Source: Spirochaetota bacterium
GTDB taxonomy: Bacteria > Spirochaetota > Spirochaetia > Treponematales > Treponemataceae
DNA length: 34,011 bases
Assembly: GCA_023438065.1 (NCBI GenBank)
Contig: JAEXRH010000009.1
Coordinates: 1-34,011 of the forward strand
Direction: 5' to 3'
Shown here: positions 16,145 through 23,544 of the stretch, in pieces
How the letters are laid out: each line of letters begins with the position of its first letter
Numbering within the stretch: the stretch's first letter is position 1
Program-made: the position numbers and the translations under genes
Notes under the pieces: generated by a model
Told to the model about the DNA's origin: nothing
The model's input: the letters and a program-made list of their open reading frames with translations, nothing else
Databases searched by the model: none

Positions 16145-17238
16145 AGGTCGACTCCCGCGAAGAGGCCGACGCCGAGCATGCGTCGGGGACTCCAGATAAC
16201 GGGAACGCTCAACGACAGGGCTCCCGCGCCGAACCGCGCGCGGGCCTGATAATAGATGTCGGAAGAAAACCCGCCTCCGGAACAAATCGGTCCTGATACC
16301 TGGATCCGGCATTCGGATCGCGCGAGATCCGCGAGATGGCCGGTGATCCCGACCTCGTCGCTCGAAGAGACCGAGAGCTCGCTTCGCGACCCCGAAACCG
16401 TGAGACCCACGCCCGCCGAAAGCGAGAAGGCCTCGACGAGCGTAAACCCCGTCGAGGCGGCGAAGGTGAGCGCGGCGATCCGGCTCTTGAGCGAAACGAG
16501 CACGTCGGGGTCGACCGAGAAGGTCGACGTGAAGGGCGCGAGCGGACCGGGGCCGTCCGCGTCGAGGGTCATCGTCCGCTCGACCGTGCCCGGGCTGTAT
16601 CGCGCGCCGACGGTCGTCCAGGCGAAATCGACGCCGCCCTCGACGGATACCCCGTCCCACCTGAACGCGCCCCGGGAGTGCCCCGCGAAACGGCGACCGA
16701 GCGAGGCGCCAAAAGAAACGGACTTCAGCGTTATCTCGCGGACGTCAACCCGCATCAGTCCGAGAGAAGCCCCGGCGTATCCGTCGGGGCCAAGGAGTGA
16801 AAGGGGAAAACGGGCGGCCACGTCGAACGGTCCGGCCGAGGCCCCTACCTGTTCGTCGGACGACACGCTCATGCCGGAAACGAGGGAACCGACCGAATCG
16901 TCAAGGGGATTGGCCCTCGCGACGGCCTCGACGCCGAAGGAAATCTCCGGAAAGGAGAACCCCGGCATGGCATACCTGACGGCGGGGACGCGGGCGGCCG
17001 CGATCCCGAATTCGCCCATGAGAAGCGGCCGGTCGACGGAAAGATCCTGGAGCTCGGCGTTGACGTCATCGACATACCGTGCGCCCTCCTCGGCAAGCTC
17101 CGCGGCGAGCGAGGCGAGCGCGGGATCAAGCTCGGGCAGGGTCAGGCTGACCCTCGGCGCACCGAAAAGCGCGGCGGGCAAGGCAAGGCTCAACGCCAAA
17201 AAGAAACATGGTTTACATGGTAAAACTTTTCGGATCAT
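16141..17238 (-). CDS. Predicted outer-membrane beta-barrel protein
   Basis: 365 aa with a signal peptide (about 1-26, cleavage near LFGAP). The rest alternates polar and hydrophobic residues in short strands rich in Gly, Ser and aromatic residues and ends in a strand-like GLFAGVDL, as expected for an outer-membrane barrel. I cannot name a family. Two cysteines near the C-terminus (Ser-Glu-Cys and Ile-Cys-Ser) could form a disulfide. It is translationally coupled (ATGA) to the OmpA-family gene. A minus-strand TACAAT about 30 nt upstream of the ATG is a possible -10 box; no strong ribosome site is seen. Confidence 0.65.
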   Translation of the reverse strand: MIRKVLPCKPCFFLALSLALPAALFGAPRVSLTLPELDPALASLAAELAEEGARYVDDVNAELQDLSVDRPLLMGEFGIAAARVPAVRYAMPGFSFPEISFGVEAVARANPLDDSVGSLVSGMSVSSDEQVGASAGPFDVAARFPLSLLGPDGYAGASLGLMRVDVREITLKSVSFGASLGRRFAGHSRGAFRWDGVSVEGGVDFAWTTVGARYSPGTVERTMTLDADGPGPLAPFTSTFSVDPDVLVSLKSRIAALTFAASTGFTLVEAFSLSAGVGLTVSGSRSELSVSSSDEVGITGHLADLARSECRIQVSGPICSGGGFSSDIYYQARARFGAGALSLSVPVIWSPRRMLGVGLFAGVDL

Positions 17239-17244
17239 TGCTTC

Positions 17245-17410
17245 AGGATGCGGGATAAGCGGCGAATTGTAAAGCGGAATTCAGGACGCGAGGAAGGGAT
17301 CGCCGAATCGAAACTATGGGTCACCGATCCCGGGGCCGCACCCCGCGGGCACGCGGCGTAGAGCCCCGTGTTGAAACCCGGCCGGTCGCGCCCGAGCGCG
17401 ACCGGTTTTT
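17245..17410 (+). ncRNA. Candidate small RNA ending in a terminator
   Basis: The gap between the beta-barrel gene and recQ holds three successive hairpins on the plus strand: GGGATCG (17296-17302) with CGATCCC (17325-17331), an imperfect CACG..CGTG stem near 17350-17370, and a strong terminator at 17382-17410. No coding gene on this strand lies upstream for the terminator to serve, so a short independent transcript is a reasonable reading. Its promoter is not clear (weak -10 candidates near 17254 and 17268). Confidence 0.3.
17382..17410 (+). terminator. Rho-independent terminator upstream of recQ
   Basis: CCGGTCGCG (17382-17390) and CGCGACCGG (17397-17405) form a 9-bp stem with loop CCCGAG, followed by five T. 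Confidence 0.8.
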
Positions 17411-17455
17411 ACCCCGAACAACGGGCAAACCCTCTCCAAAACGCCGGTTTTCGTG

Positions 17456-17461
17456 TATCAT
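17456..17461 (+). promoter_or_regulatory. -10 element of recQ, leaderless type
   Basis: TATCAT lies 7 nt before the recQ ATG. There is no Shine-Dalgarno site between them. Confidence 0.45.
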
Positions 17462-17468
17462 CCTGATC

Positions 17469-19394
17469 ATGAACGCGCGGCCCGACACCATCCCCGAAGC
17501 GACCCCGGTATCCGTCCTCAAAGACGTTTTCGGCTACGACGAGTTCCGCCCGCTCCAGCGCGAGATCATCGACCGCGTGCTCGCGAAGCGCGACGTCCTC
17601 GCGGTCATGCCGACCGGCGGGGGAAAGTCCCTGTGCTATCAGGTTCCCGCGCTCCTTTTCCCCGGGCTCACGATCGTCGTCTCCCCCCTCATCGCCCTCA
17701 TGCAGGACCAGGTCGCCCAGCTCGACGCCGCGGGGGTGAGCGCCCTCTTCGTCAACAGCACCCTCGACCGCGACGAGTGGTACGCGAACATGGCGCGCGT
17801 CCGCTCGGGCGACGTCAAGCTCCTCTACCTCGCGCCCGAAAGCCTCGTCACCCCGCGCGTGCAGGAACTCCTCGCGGGCACGCGGGTCGACTGCGTCACG
17901 GTCGACGAGGCCCACTGCATCTCGGACTGGGGCCACGACTTCAGGCCCGAGTACCGCTCGCTCGCCGAGGTGCGCGCGCTCTTCCCCCACGCATGCTGCC
18001 TCGCGCTCACCGCGACCGCGACCGCGCGCGTGCGCGCCGACATCAAGAAGACCCTCAGGCTCGACGATCCCGCGGAGTTCGTCGCGAGCTTCAACCGCCC
18101 GAACATCTTCCTCGAGGTGAGGCCCAAGCGCGACGCCGTCTCCCAGGTGCTCGATTTCGTCGCCGACAATCCCGAGGGCGCGGGCATCGTGTACTGTTTC
18201 TCGCGGAAGCAGGTTGACGAGCTCGCGGCGACCCTCGTCGCCTCCGGGCACGCGGCCCTCCCCTACCACGCGGGCCTTTCCGACGACGAGCGCCGGACGA
18301 ACCAGGAGAAATTCCTCCGCGACGAGGCGAGGATCGTCGTCGCGACGGTCGCCTTCGGCATGGGAATCAACAAACCCGACGTCCGCTTCGTCATCCACTT
18401 CGACCTCCCGAAAAGCCCCGAGCAGTACTATCAGGAGATCGGCCGCGCCGGTCGCGACGGAAGACCCGCGCGGGCCATCCTCTTTTACGGCTACGGCGAC
18501 ACGCGGAAGATCCGATTCTTCATGGAGGACAAATCCGCGAGCGAGACGAAGAAGGCCGAGGCCCACCTCAAGGCGATGACCGACTACGCCGAGGCGAGAG
18601 GTTGCCGGCGGAAGATCCTCCTCGCCTGGTTCGGCGAAACCTACGAGCCGGTCGAGCCCGACTCCGCGAACGCGCGCGACTTCCCCTGCTGCGACGCGTG
18701 CGCGAATCCCCGTCCCGCGGAAACCGACGCGACCGTCATCGCGCAAAAATTCCTCTCGTGCGTCGCGCGCACCGGCGAGCGTTTCGGCGCGGCCTACGTG
18801 ATCGACGTCCTCCTCGGCTCGAAGCAGAAACGCGTCGTCGACAACGGCCACCACAAGCTCTCGACCTGGGGAATCGGAAGCGAGCTCGACAAGGACGGAT
18901 GGTTCGAGATCGCGCGGCTCCTCGTCGACTCGGGCCTCCTTTCGAAGGACGGCGAGTACGGCGTCCTCTCGCTCACCCGCGACGCGCGCGACGCGCTTTC
19001 CGCGCGCGAGCCGATCCTGCTCCCCGTCGACACCGCCCTCCTCGGCGCGGGCGGATCGAAGCGGAAGGACGGATCAGGCGGGCGGGCCGGCTCGCTCAAA
19101 TTCCCGAAAAAAGGCGCTCGGGAGGTCGCGCGGGAACTCGGTCCCGAGGGAGAGCGCGCGCTCACGGCGCTCAAGGCGATGCGGCGCGACCTCGCCGAGG
19201 CCGCCTCGGTCCCCCCCTACGTCATCTTCCCGGACCGTACCCTCGAGGAACTCGCGGAGAGGCGCCCCGCTTCCCGCGAAGGGCTCCTCGGCGTCTTCGG
19301 CATCGGCGCGGTGAAGGCCGAGCGCTACGGCGACTACGTCATGCAGGCGATCCGCGCGGCGGACCGCTCCGTCGAATACAGGAGAACCCCATGA
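17469..19394 (+). CDS. recQ: ATP-dependent DNA helicase RecQ
   Basis: 641 aa, 3'-5' DNA helicase of recombination and repair. Walker A PTGGGKS is at 48-54, DEAHCISDWGHDFRPEY carries the DEAH box and aromatic-rich loop, and QEIGRAGRDG is motif VI. The zinc-binding cysteines (GCRRKILL, FPCCDACANP), the RQC winged helix (VLLGSKQKRVVDNGH) and a C-terminal HRDC domain ending VFGIGAVKAERYGDY are all present, so the enzyme is full length. The frame is open upstream of 17469, but that part covers a terminator and the -10 box. The stop overlaps the ATG of the next gene (ATGA), so recQ and the phosphodiesterase gene are coupled. Confidence 0.95.
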   Translation: MNARPDTIPEATPVSVLKDVFGYDEFRPLQREIIDRVLAKRDVLAVMPTGGGKSLCYQVPALLFPGLTIVVSPLIALMQDQVAQLDAAGVSALFVNSTLDRDEWYANMARVRSGDVKLLYLAPESLVTPRVQELLAGTRVDCVTVDEAHCISDWGHDFRPEYRSLAEVRALFPHACCLALTATATARVRADIKKTLRLDDPAEFVASFNRPNIFLEVRPKRDAVSQVLDFVADNPEGAGIVYCFSRKQVDELAATLVASGHAALPYHAGLSDDERRTNQEKFLRDEARIVVATVAFGMGINKPDVRFVIHFDLPKSPEQYYQEIGRAGRDGRPARAILFYGYGDTRKIRFFMEDKSASETKKAEAHLKAMTDYAEARGCRRKILLAWFGETYEPVEPDSANARDFPCCDACANPRPAETDATVIAQKFLSCVARTGERFGAAYVIDVLLGSKQKRVVDNGHHKLSTWGIGSELDKDGWFEIARLLVDSGLLSKDGEYGVLSLTRDARDALSAREPILLPVDTALLGAGGSKRKDGSGGRAGSLKFPKKGAREVARELGPEGERALTALKAMRRDLAEAASVPPYVIFPDRTLEELAERRPASREGLLGVFGIGAVKAERYGDYVMQAIRAADRSVEYRRTP

Positions 19395-19936
19395 AATTTC
19401 TCGTCGTTTCCGACATCCACGGTTCCGCGACCGCCTTCGAGCGGGTCGCGAAGGCCTTCGAGGCCGAGGGCGCGGATTACCTCGTCGTGTGCGGGGACTA
19501 CCTCAACCACGGACCGCGCAACCCCATCCCCGACGGGTACGACCCCCAGCGCGTCGCGACGATGATCAACGCCTTCAAGATCCGTATCCTCGCCGTTCGC
19601 GGCAACTGCGACAGCGAGGTCGACCAGATGCTCCTCGAGTTTCCCTGCGCGGGCGACTACCTCATGTTCTTCAGCGGCAAAAGGCGCTGCTTCGTCACGC
19701 ACGGGCACATCTGGAACGAGGGGAATCTTCCGCCCCTCCTCCCCGGAGACCTTTTCATCTCGGGTCACACCCACGTCCCGGTTCTCGAGGAGCGCGACCG
19801 CGTCATCCTTCTCAACCCGGGCTCCCCGAGCCTCCCGAAAGGCGGGAGCGCCCCCGGCTACGCGATCGTCGAGGAGCGCGCGATCATCCTCAAGACGCTC
19901 GAGGGCGCCGAGCTCAAGCGTATCGAGCTTTCCTGA
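19391..19936 (+). CDS. yfcE: YfcE-like metallophosphoesterase
   Basis: 181 aa. The five metallophosphoesterase motifs are in order: SDIHG (8-12), CGDYLNHG, RGNCD, THGH and SGHTHVP, which together bind two metal ions. Proteins of this family hydrolyse phosphodiesters in vitro; the physiological substrate is unknown. The ATG overlaps the recQ stop and has AGGAGA upstream. A hairpin GCCCTGA/TCAGGGC (19962-19985) lies behind the stop, with a T-run 15 nt further on. Confidence 0.9.
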   Translation: MKFLVVSDIHGSATAFERVAKAFEAEGADYLVVCGDYLNHGPRNPIPDGYDPQRVATMINAFKIRILAVRGNCDSEVDQMLLEFPCAGDYLMFFSGKRRCFVTHGHIWNEGNLPPLLPGDLFISGHTHVPVLEERDRVILLNPGSPSLPKGGSAPGYAIVEERAIILKTLEGAELKRIELS

Positions 19937-19961
19937 AGCGAGGCCGACAATTCGTAAAATG

Positions 19962-20007
19962 GCCCTGACCGAGCGCGATCAGGGCGCGAACCTATTGATA
20001 TTTTTTT
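19962..20007 (+). terminator. Weak terminator after yfcE
   Basis: GCCCTGA (19962-19968) pairs with TCAGGGC (19979-19985). Seven T follow only at 20001-20007, so the geometry is poor; that T-run also sits in the hyd promoter spacer. Confidence 0.4.
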
Positions 20008-20023
20008 AACGAAACCGTATCTT
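19995..20023 (+). promoter_or_regulatory. Promoter of the hydrogenase maturation operon
   Basis: TTGATA (19995-20000) and TATCTT (20018-20023) are separated by 17 bp containing a T7 tract. Transcription should begin near 20030, exactly where the structured leader starts. Confidence 0.6.
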
Positions 20024-20029
20024 TACAAC

Positions 20030-20247
20030 ATACCGTCTGCGGTCAGGACGAGGCGCTTATCCGGGAACACCGAACGAGCGCGCGAATCTGAAGCCAAGGG
20101 ACCGGACGTTTTTTTCCCGCTCCTGCCCGTTCCGCGGCCGGCGACGAATCCCCCAGAGGCGTCGTTTTCCCGCGTCGATACGGCGTACCGCGCGAAAAAC
20201 GAGTCCGTCCCTCCCGCAAGGCACCGCGAAAAGCGAGAGGAGACCGG
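20030..20247 (+). promoter_or_regulatory. Structured 218-nt leader with terminator-like and alternative stems
   Basis: CGTC-tg-CGGTC (20034-20044) pairs with GACCGGACG (20100-20108), directly followed by seven T (20109-20115). The loop holds an extended hairpin GCGCT (20053-20057)/AGCGC (20077-20081) with an inner CGG/CCG. The same CGTC (20034-20037) can instead pair with GACG at 20047-20050, which would open the terminator stem. A further hairpin CGACG/CGTCG (20142-20164) with four T follows. This is the layout of a transcription attenuator. It does not match any riboswitch consensus I know, including cobalamin, SAM, TPP, FMN, molybdenum cofactor and c-di-GMP types. Confidence 0.5.
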
Positions 20248-20499
20248 ATGGAAAACCGCGCAGTCGGCGTCGTCGCCATCATCATCAAGCAGAGAAAAGA
20301 GACCGCCAATCTCGTCAACGACGCGCTCACCGCGTTCGGCGACATCGTCATCGGGCGCATGGGCCTTCCCTACCACGAGCGCGACCTCAACATCATCACC
20401 CTCATCGTCGACGCGTCGACCGACCAGATCGGCGCGCTTACCGGCAAACTCGGCATGATCGAGGGCGTCACGGTGAAATCGACCCTCGCGAAACTGTGA
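20248..20499 (+). CDS. TM1266-type iron-only hydrogenase system regulator
   Basis: 83 aa with an ACT/NikR-like ferredoxin fold pattern: a first strand (VGVVAIIIK), a helix (TANLVNDALTAFGDIVIGRMGLPY) and a second strand (NIITLIVDAS), closing with a GMIEGVTVKS strand. It matches the TM1266/TIGR03959 family, which sits beside hydEFG in many anaerobes and is thought to regulate it, though it lacks an obvious DNA-binding domain. GAGGAG precedes the ATG. It is the first gene behind the structured leader and precedes hydG by 36 nt. Confidence 0.87.
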   Translation: MENRAVGVVAIIIKQRKETANLVNDALTAFGDIVIGRMGLPYHERDLNIITLIVDASTDQIGALTGKLGMIEGVTVKSTLAKL

Positions 20500-20535
20500 T
20501 CAATCGACGAAGCGAACCATAAGGAGACACACGAC

Positions 20536-22059
20536 ATGAAAGACGCGACCGAAACCAGGAAGATCAGCGTTGCCGAGTGGCAGCGGAACTACGTGAAACA
20601 GGACGAGATCGACCGCTACCTCGTCGACGGGAAGGACTTCATCGACGACGACGCGATCGAGGCCGAGCTCGCGAGGAACCGCGCGGCCGATCCCGCGCGG
20701 ATCCGCGCCATCATCCAAAAGGCCTTCGACATAAAGCTCATGGACTCTTCCGACGTCGCCGCGCTCGTGAACGTCACCGACCCCGCGCTCCGCGCCGAGG
20801 TCTTCGAGGCCGCGAAAAAGATCAAGACCAAGGTCTACGACAACCGCGTCGTCACCTTCGCGCCCCTTTACTGCGGGAGCAAGTGCGTCAACGCGTGCAA
20901 GTACTGCGGCTTCCGCTGCGACAACGAGTCGGTCGAGCGGCGCGTCCTCTCGATGGACGAGGTCGAGGCCGAGGCCCGCGTCCTCGCGGGTCAGATCGGG
21001 CACAAGCGGCTCGTCATCGTCTTCGGCGAGCACCCCGACACGGGCGCGGACTACATCGCCGACTGCATGAAGCGGATCTACTCGATCAAGATGAAGGTGA
21101 GGAACGGCGTCGGCGAGATCAGGCGCGTCAACGTGAACGCCGCGCCCATGTCGATCGCGGACCTCAAGAAGCTCCACGAGGCGGGGATCGGGACCTTCCA
21201 GGTCTTCCACGAGACCTACCACAAGAGAACCTACGCCGAGGTTCATCCCGCGGGCACCCTCAAAGGCAACTTCCGCTGGCGCCTCTACGCCCTCCACCGC
21301 GCGATGGAGGCTGGTATCGACGACGTCGCCGTGGGCGCGCTCTTCGGCCTCGCCGACTGGCGCTTCGAGCTCATGGGCCTCGTCGCGCACGCGCGCGACC
21401 TCGAGCGTCGCTTCGGGCTCGGGCCCCACACCGTCTCCGTCCCGCGCCTCGAGCCCGCCGCCGACACCGACTTCTCCTGGGTCAAGAACCGCGTGAGCGA
21501 CGAGGACTTCCGCTACCTCGTCGCGTGCATCCGCCTCGCGATCCCCTACGCCGGGCTCATCGTCACGAACCGCGAGAAGCCCGAGATGATCCGCTCGCTC
21601 CTCGACATCATCACCCAGCGCGACGCCGACACCCGCGTCGGCATCGGGGCGTACACCGAGGCCTTCTCCGCGCACGACCAGCGCGAGGAAACCCAGCAGT
21701 TCATCCTCGGCGACACGCGGAGCCTCGACGAGATCGTCCGCGAGCTCGCGGCCGAGGGCCACATCGTCTCCTTCTGCACCGCCGGCTACCGCTGCGGCCG
21801 CACCGGAAAAAAGATCATGGACGCGCTCGGCTCCGGCCGCGAGGGCTGCTTCTGCAAGCTCAACGCGGTGCTCACCTTCCAGGAGTGGCTCGAGGACTTC
21901 GCGAGTCCCGAGACGAAGAAGATCGGCGACGCGATCATCGACAAGGAGATGGGCGAGATCCGCGCGCGCGTGCCCGCCGACTTCTCCGAGCCCATGTGGG
22001 AACATCTCGTGAAGGCCCGCGAGCGCATCCTCAAGGGCGAGCGCGACCTCTACTTCTGA
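20536..22059 (+). CDS. hydG: [FeFe]-hydrogenase maturase HydG (radical SAM tyrosine lyase)
   Basis: 507 aa. HydG cleaves tyrosine to p-cresol and dehydroglycine, from which CO and CN ligands of the H-cluster are made on a C-terminal cluster. The radical-SAM motif CVNACKYC has Cys117, Cys121 and Cys124. The C-terminal cluster motif CX2CX22C is altered: Cys414 and Cys440 are present at the right spacing, but the middle position, residue 417, is Gly (codon GGC at 21784-21786). Cys420 and Cys438 lie nearby and might substitute. The surrounding YR-GRTG and NAVLTFQEWLEDFAS are otherwise family-typical. AAGGAG lies upstream of the ATG; a lyase gene follows after 15 nt. The alteration could also be a sequencing error. 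Confidence 0.95.
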   Translation: MKDATETRKISVAEWQRNYVKQDEIDRYLVDGKDFIDDDAIEAELARNRAADPARIRAIIQKAFDIKLMDSSDVAALVNVTDPALRAEVFEAAKKIKTKVYDNRVVTFAPLYCGSKCVNACKYCGFRCDNESVERRVLSMDEVEAEARVLAGQIGHKRLVIVFGEHPDTGADYIADCMKRIYSIKMKVRNGVGEIRRVNVNAAPMSIADLKKLHEAGIGTFQVFHETYHKRTYAEVHPAGTLKGNFRWRLYALHRAMEAGIDDVAVGALFGLADWRFELMGLVAHARDLERRFGLGPHTVSVPRLEPAADTDFSWVKNRVSDEDFRYLVACIRLAIPYAGLIVTNREKPEMIRSLLDIITQRDADTRVGIGAYTEAFSAHDQREETQQFILGDTRSLDEIVRELAAEGHIVSFCTAGYRCGRTGKKIMDALGSGREGCFCKLNAVLTFQEWLEDFASPETKKIGDAIIDKEMGEIRARVPADFSEPMWEHLVKARERILKGERDLYF

Positions 22060-22074
22060 TCATCGGGAGCTGCC

Positions 22075-23544
22075 ATGGAAATTGACGCGAGAGCGGGCGG
22101 GACCGGGGAGTTCCGCCTCGAGCACGACCTCATCGGCGAACGCGAGATACCGGCGTGCGACCTCAGGGGGATACATACCCTCCGCGCGGCGGAAAACTTC
22201 TTCGTCGCGGCCCGGCCCGTGTGCCCGCGCCTCGTCCGCGCATACGCCCTCGTCAAGAAGGCGTGCGCCCGCGCGAACCGGGAGACGGGGTTTCTCGACC
22301 CTCGCCGAGCGGACGCGATCGAGCGCGCGACCGACGAGATCGCGCGGGGCGAGCACGAGCGGCTCTTCGCGCTCGACGCGCTCCAGGGCGGCGCGGGAAC
22401 CTCGACGAACCTGAACCTCAACGAGGTGATCGCCAATCGCGCGAACGTCCTGCTCGGCCTCGCGCCTGGATCGTACTCGGCCGCGGGCGTCCATCCCCTC
22501 GATCACGTCAACCTCCACCAGTCGACGAACGACACCTATCCCACCGCGCTCAAGGTCGCCCTCATCGGCGCGATCCGCGAGGCGGCTGAGGCCGCGGCCG
22601 CCTTGCAGGGAGCCTTCCAGAAAAAGGAGAAGGTAACCGCGCACGTCGTCACGACGGGTCGAACCGAGCTCCAGGCCGCGGTCCCGATGACCCTCGGCGC
22701 GGTCTTTTCCGCGATGGCCGAGGCCGCGGGCCGCGACCGGTGGCGGACCTTCAAGTGCGAGGAGCGCATCCGGGTCGTCAACCTCGGCGGCACCGCCGTC
22801 GGCACGGGCCTCGCCGCCCCCCGCGCGTACGTCTTCCGCGCGACCGACATCCTCCGCGAGATCACGGGCTACCCGCTCGCGCGCGCGGAGAACCTCGTCG
22901 ACCAGACCGCGAACGCGGATGCCTTCGTCGAGATCGCGGGCATCCTCTCGGCCTTCGCGTCGAACCTCGTGAAGGCCGCCCGCGACGTGCGCCTCCTCGC
23001 GCACGAGGGAGACATCGCGCTCACGCCCCTCCAGGCCGGCTCCTCGATCATGCCCGGGAAGGTGAACCCCGTCGCGTGCGAGGCCGTCATCCAGGGCGGG
23101 ATGCGCGCCCGCGCGGTCCTTTCAATCGTCGCCGACGCCGCGAGCCACGGCACGCTCCAGATCAACGAATACCTCCCGCTCGTCGCGGACGCGCTCTTCG
23201 AGTCCCTCGCCCTCGTCACCGCCTCGGCGAGAACCCTCGCATTTTGCGTCGACGGCATCGTGCCCGACGCCGCGCGCTGCGCTCAAGGGATCGCGAGCAA
23301 CCCCGTCATCGTGACGGCCTTTCTCCCGTACGTCGGCTACGAGCGCGCGCAAGCCATCCTCGCCGACTATCGCGCGCTCGCCCGCGATCGCGCCCCGTCA
23401 GGCCAGCGCGACGGTGTAACCATCCGCGCGTATCTCGAGGAACGGCTCGGGAAGGATCTCGTCGACCGCGTACTCTCGGCCGACGCGCTTTCCGCGCTCG
23501 GCTTCCCCGATACCGTCCGCCCGTCTAAAGGAACAAACGAATGA
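22075..23544 (+). CDS. aspA: Aspartase/fumarase-superfamily lyase (probable aspartate ammonia-lyase)
   Basis: 489 aa. The superfamily signature GSSIMPGKVNP is at 322-332, with GTSTNLNLNEVIANRA near 126-141 and HQSTNDTYPTA near 160. Aspartase converts aspartate to fumarate and ammonia; fumarase belongs to the same superfamily, and I favour aspartase because lyases annotated so recur within hydEFG clusters of other anaerobes. Ammonia could feed the azadithiolate nitrogen of the H-cluster, which is inference. GGGAG precedes the ATG. The stop overlaps the hydF start (ATGA), fixing it firmly in the maturation operon. It has no signal peptide and acts in the cytoplasm. Confidence 0.85.
   Translation: MEIDARAGGTGEFRLEHDLIGEREIPACDLRGIHTLRAAENFFVAARPVCPRLVRAYALVKKACARANRETGFLDPRRADAIERATDEIARGEHERLFALDALQGGAGTSTNLNLNEVIANRANVLLGLAPGSYSAAGVHPLDHVNLHQSTNDTYPTALKVALIGAIREAAEAAAALQGAFQKKEKVTAHVVTTGRTELQAAVPMTLGAVFSAMAEAAGRDRWRTFKCEERIRVVNLGGTAVGTGLAAPRAYVFRATDILREITGYPLARAENLVDQTANADAFVEIAGILSAFASNLVKAARDVRLLAHEGDIALTPLQAGSSIMPGKVNPVACEAVIQGGMRARAVLSIVADAASHGTLQINEYLPLVADALFESLALVTASARTLAFCVDGIVPDAARCAQGIASNPVIVTAFLPYVGYERAQAILADYRALARDRAPSGQRDGVTIRAYLEERLGKDLVDRVLSADALSALGFPDTVRPSKGTNE

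Noticed and set aside
20030..20247. A known riboswitch (cobalamin, SAM, TPP, FMN, molybdenum cofactor, c-di-GMP) in the hyd leader
   Set aside because: None of their conserved boxes is present, so only an unassigned attenuator-like leader is reported.
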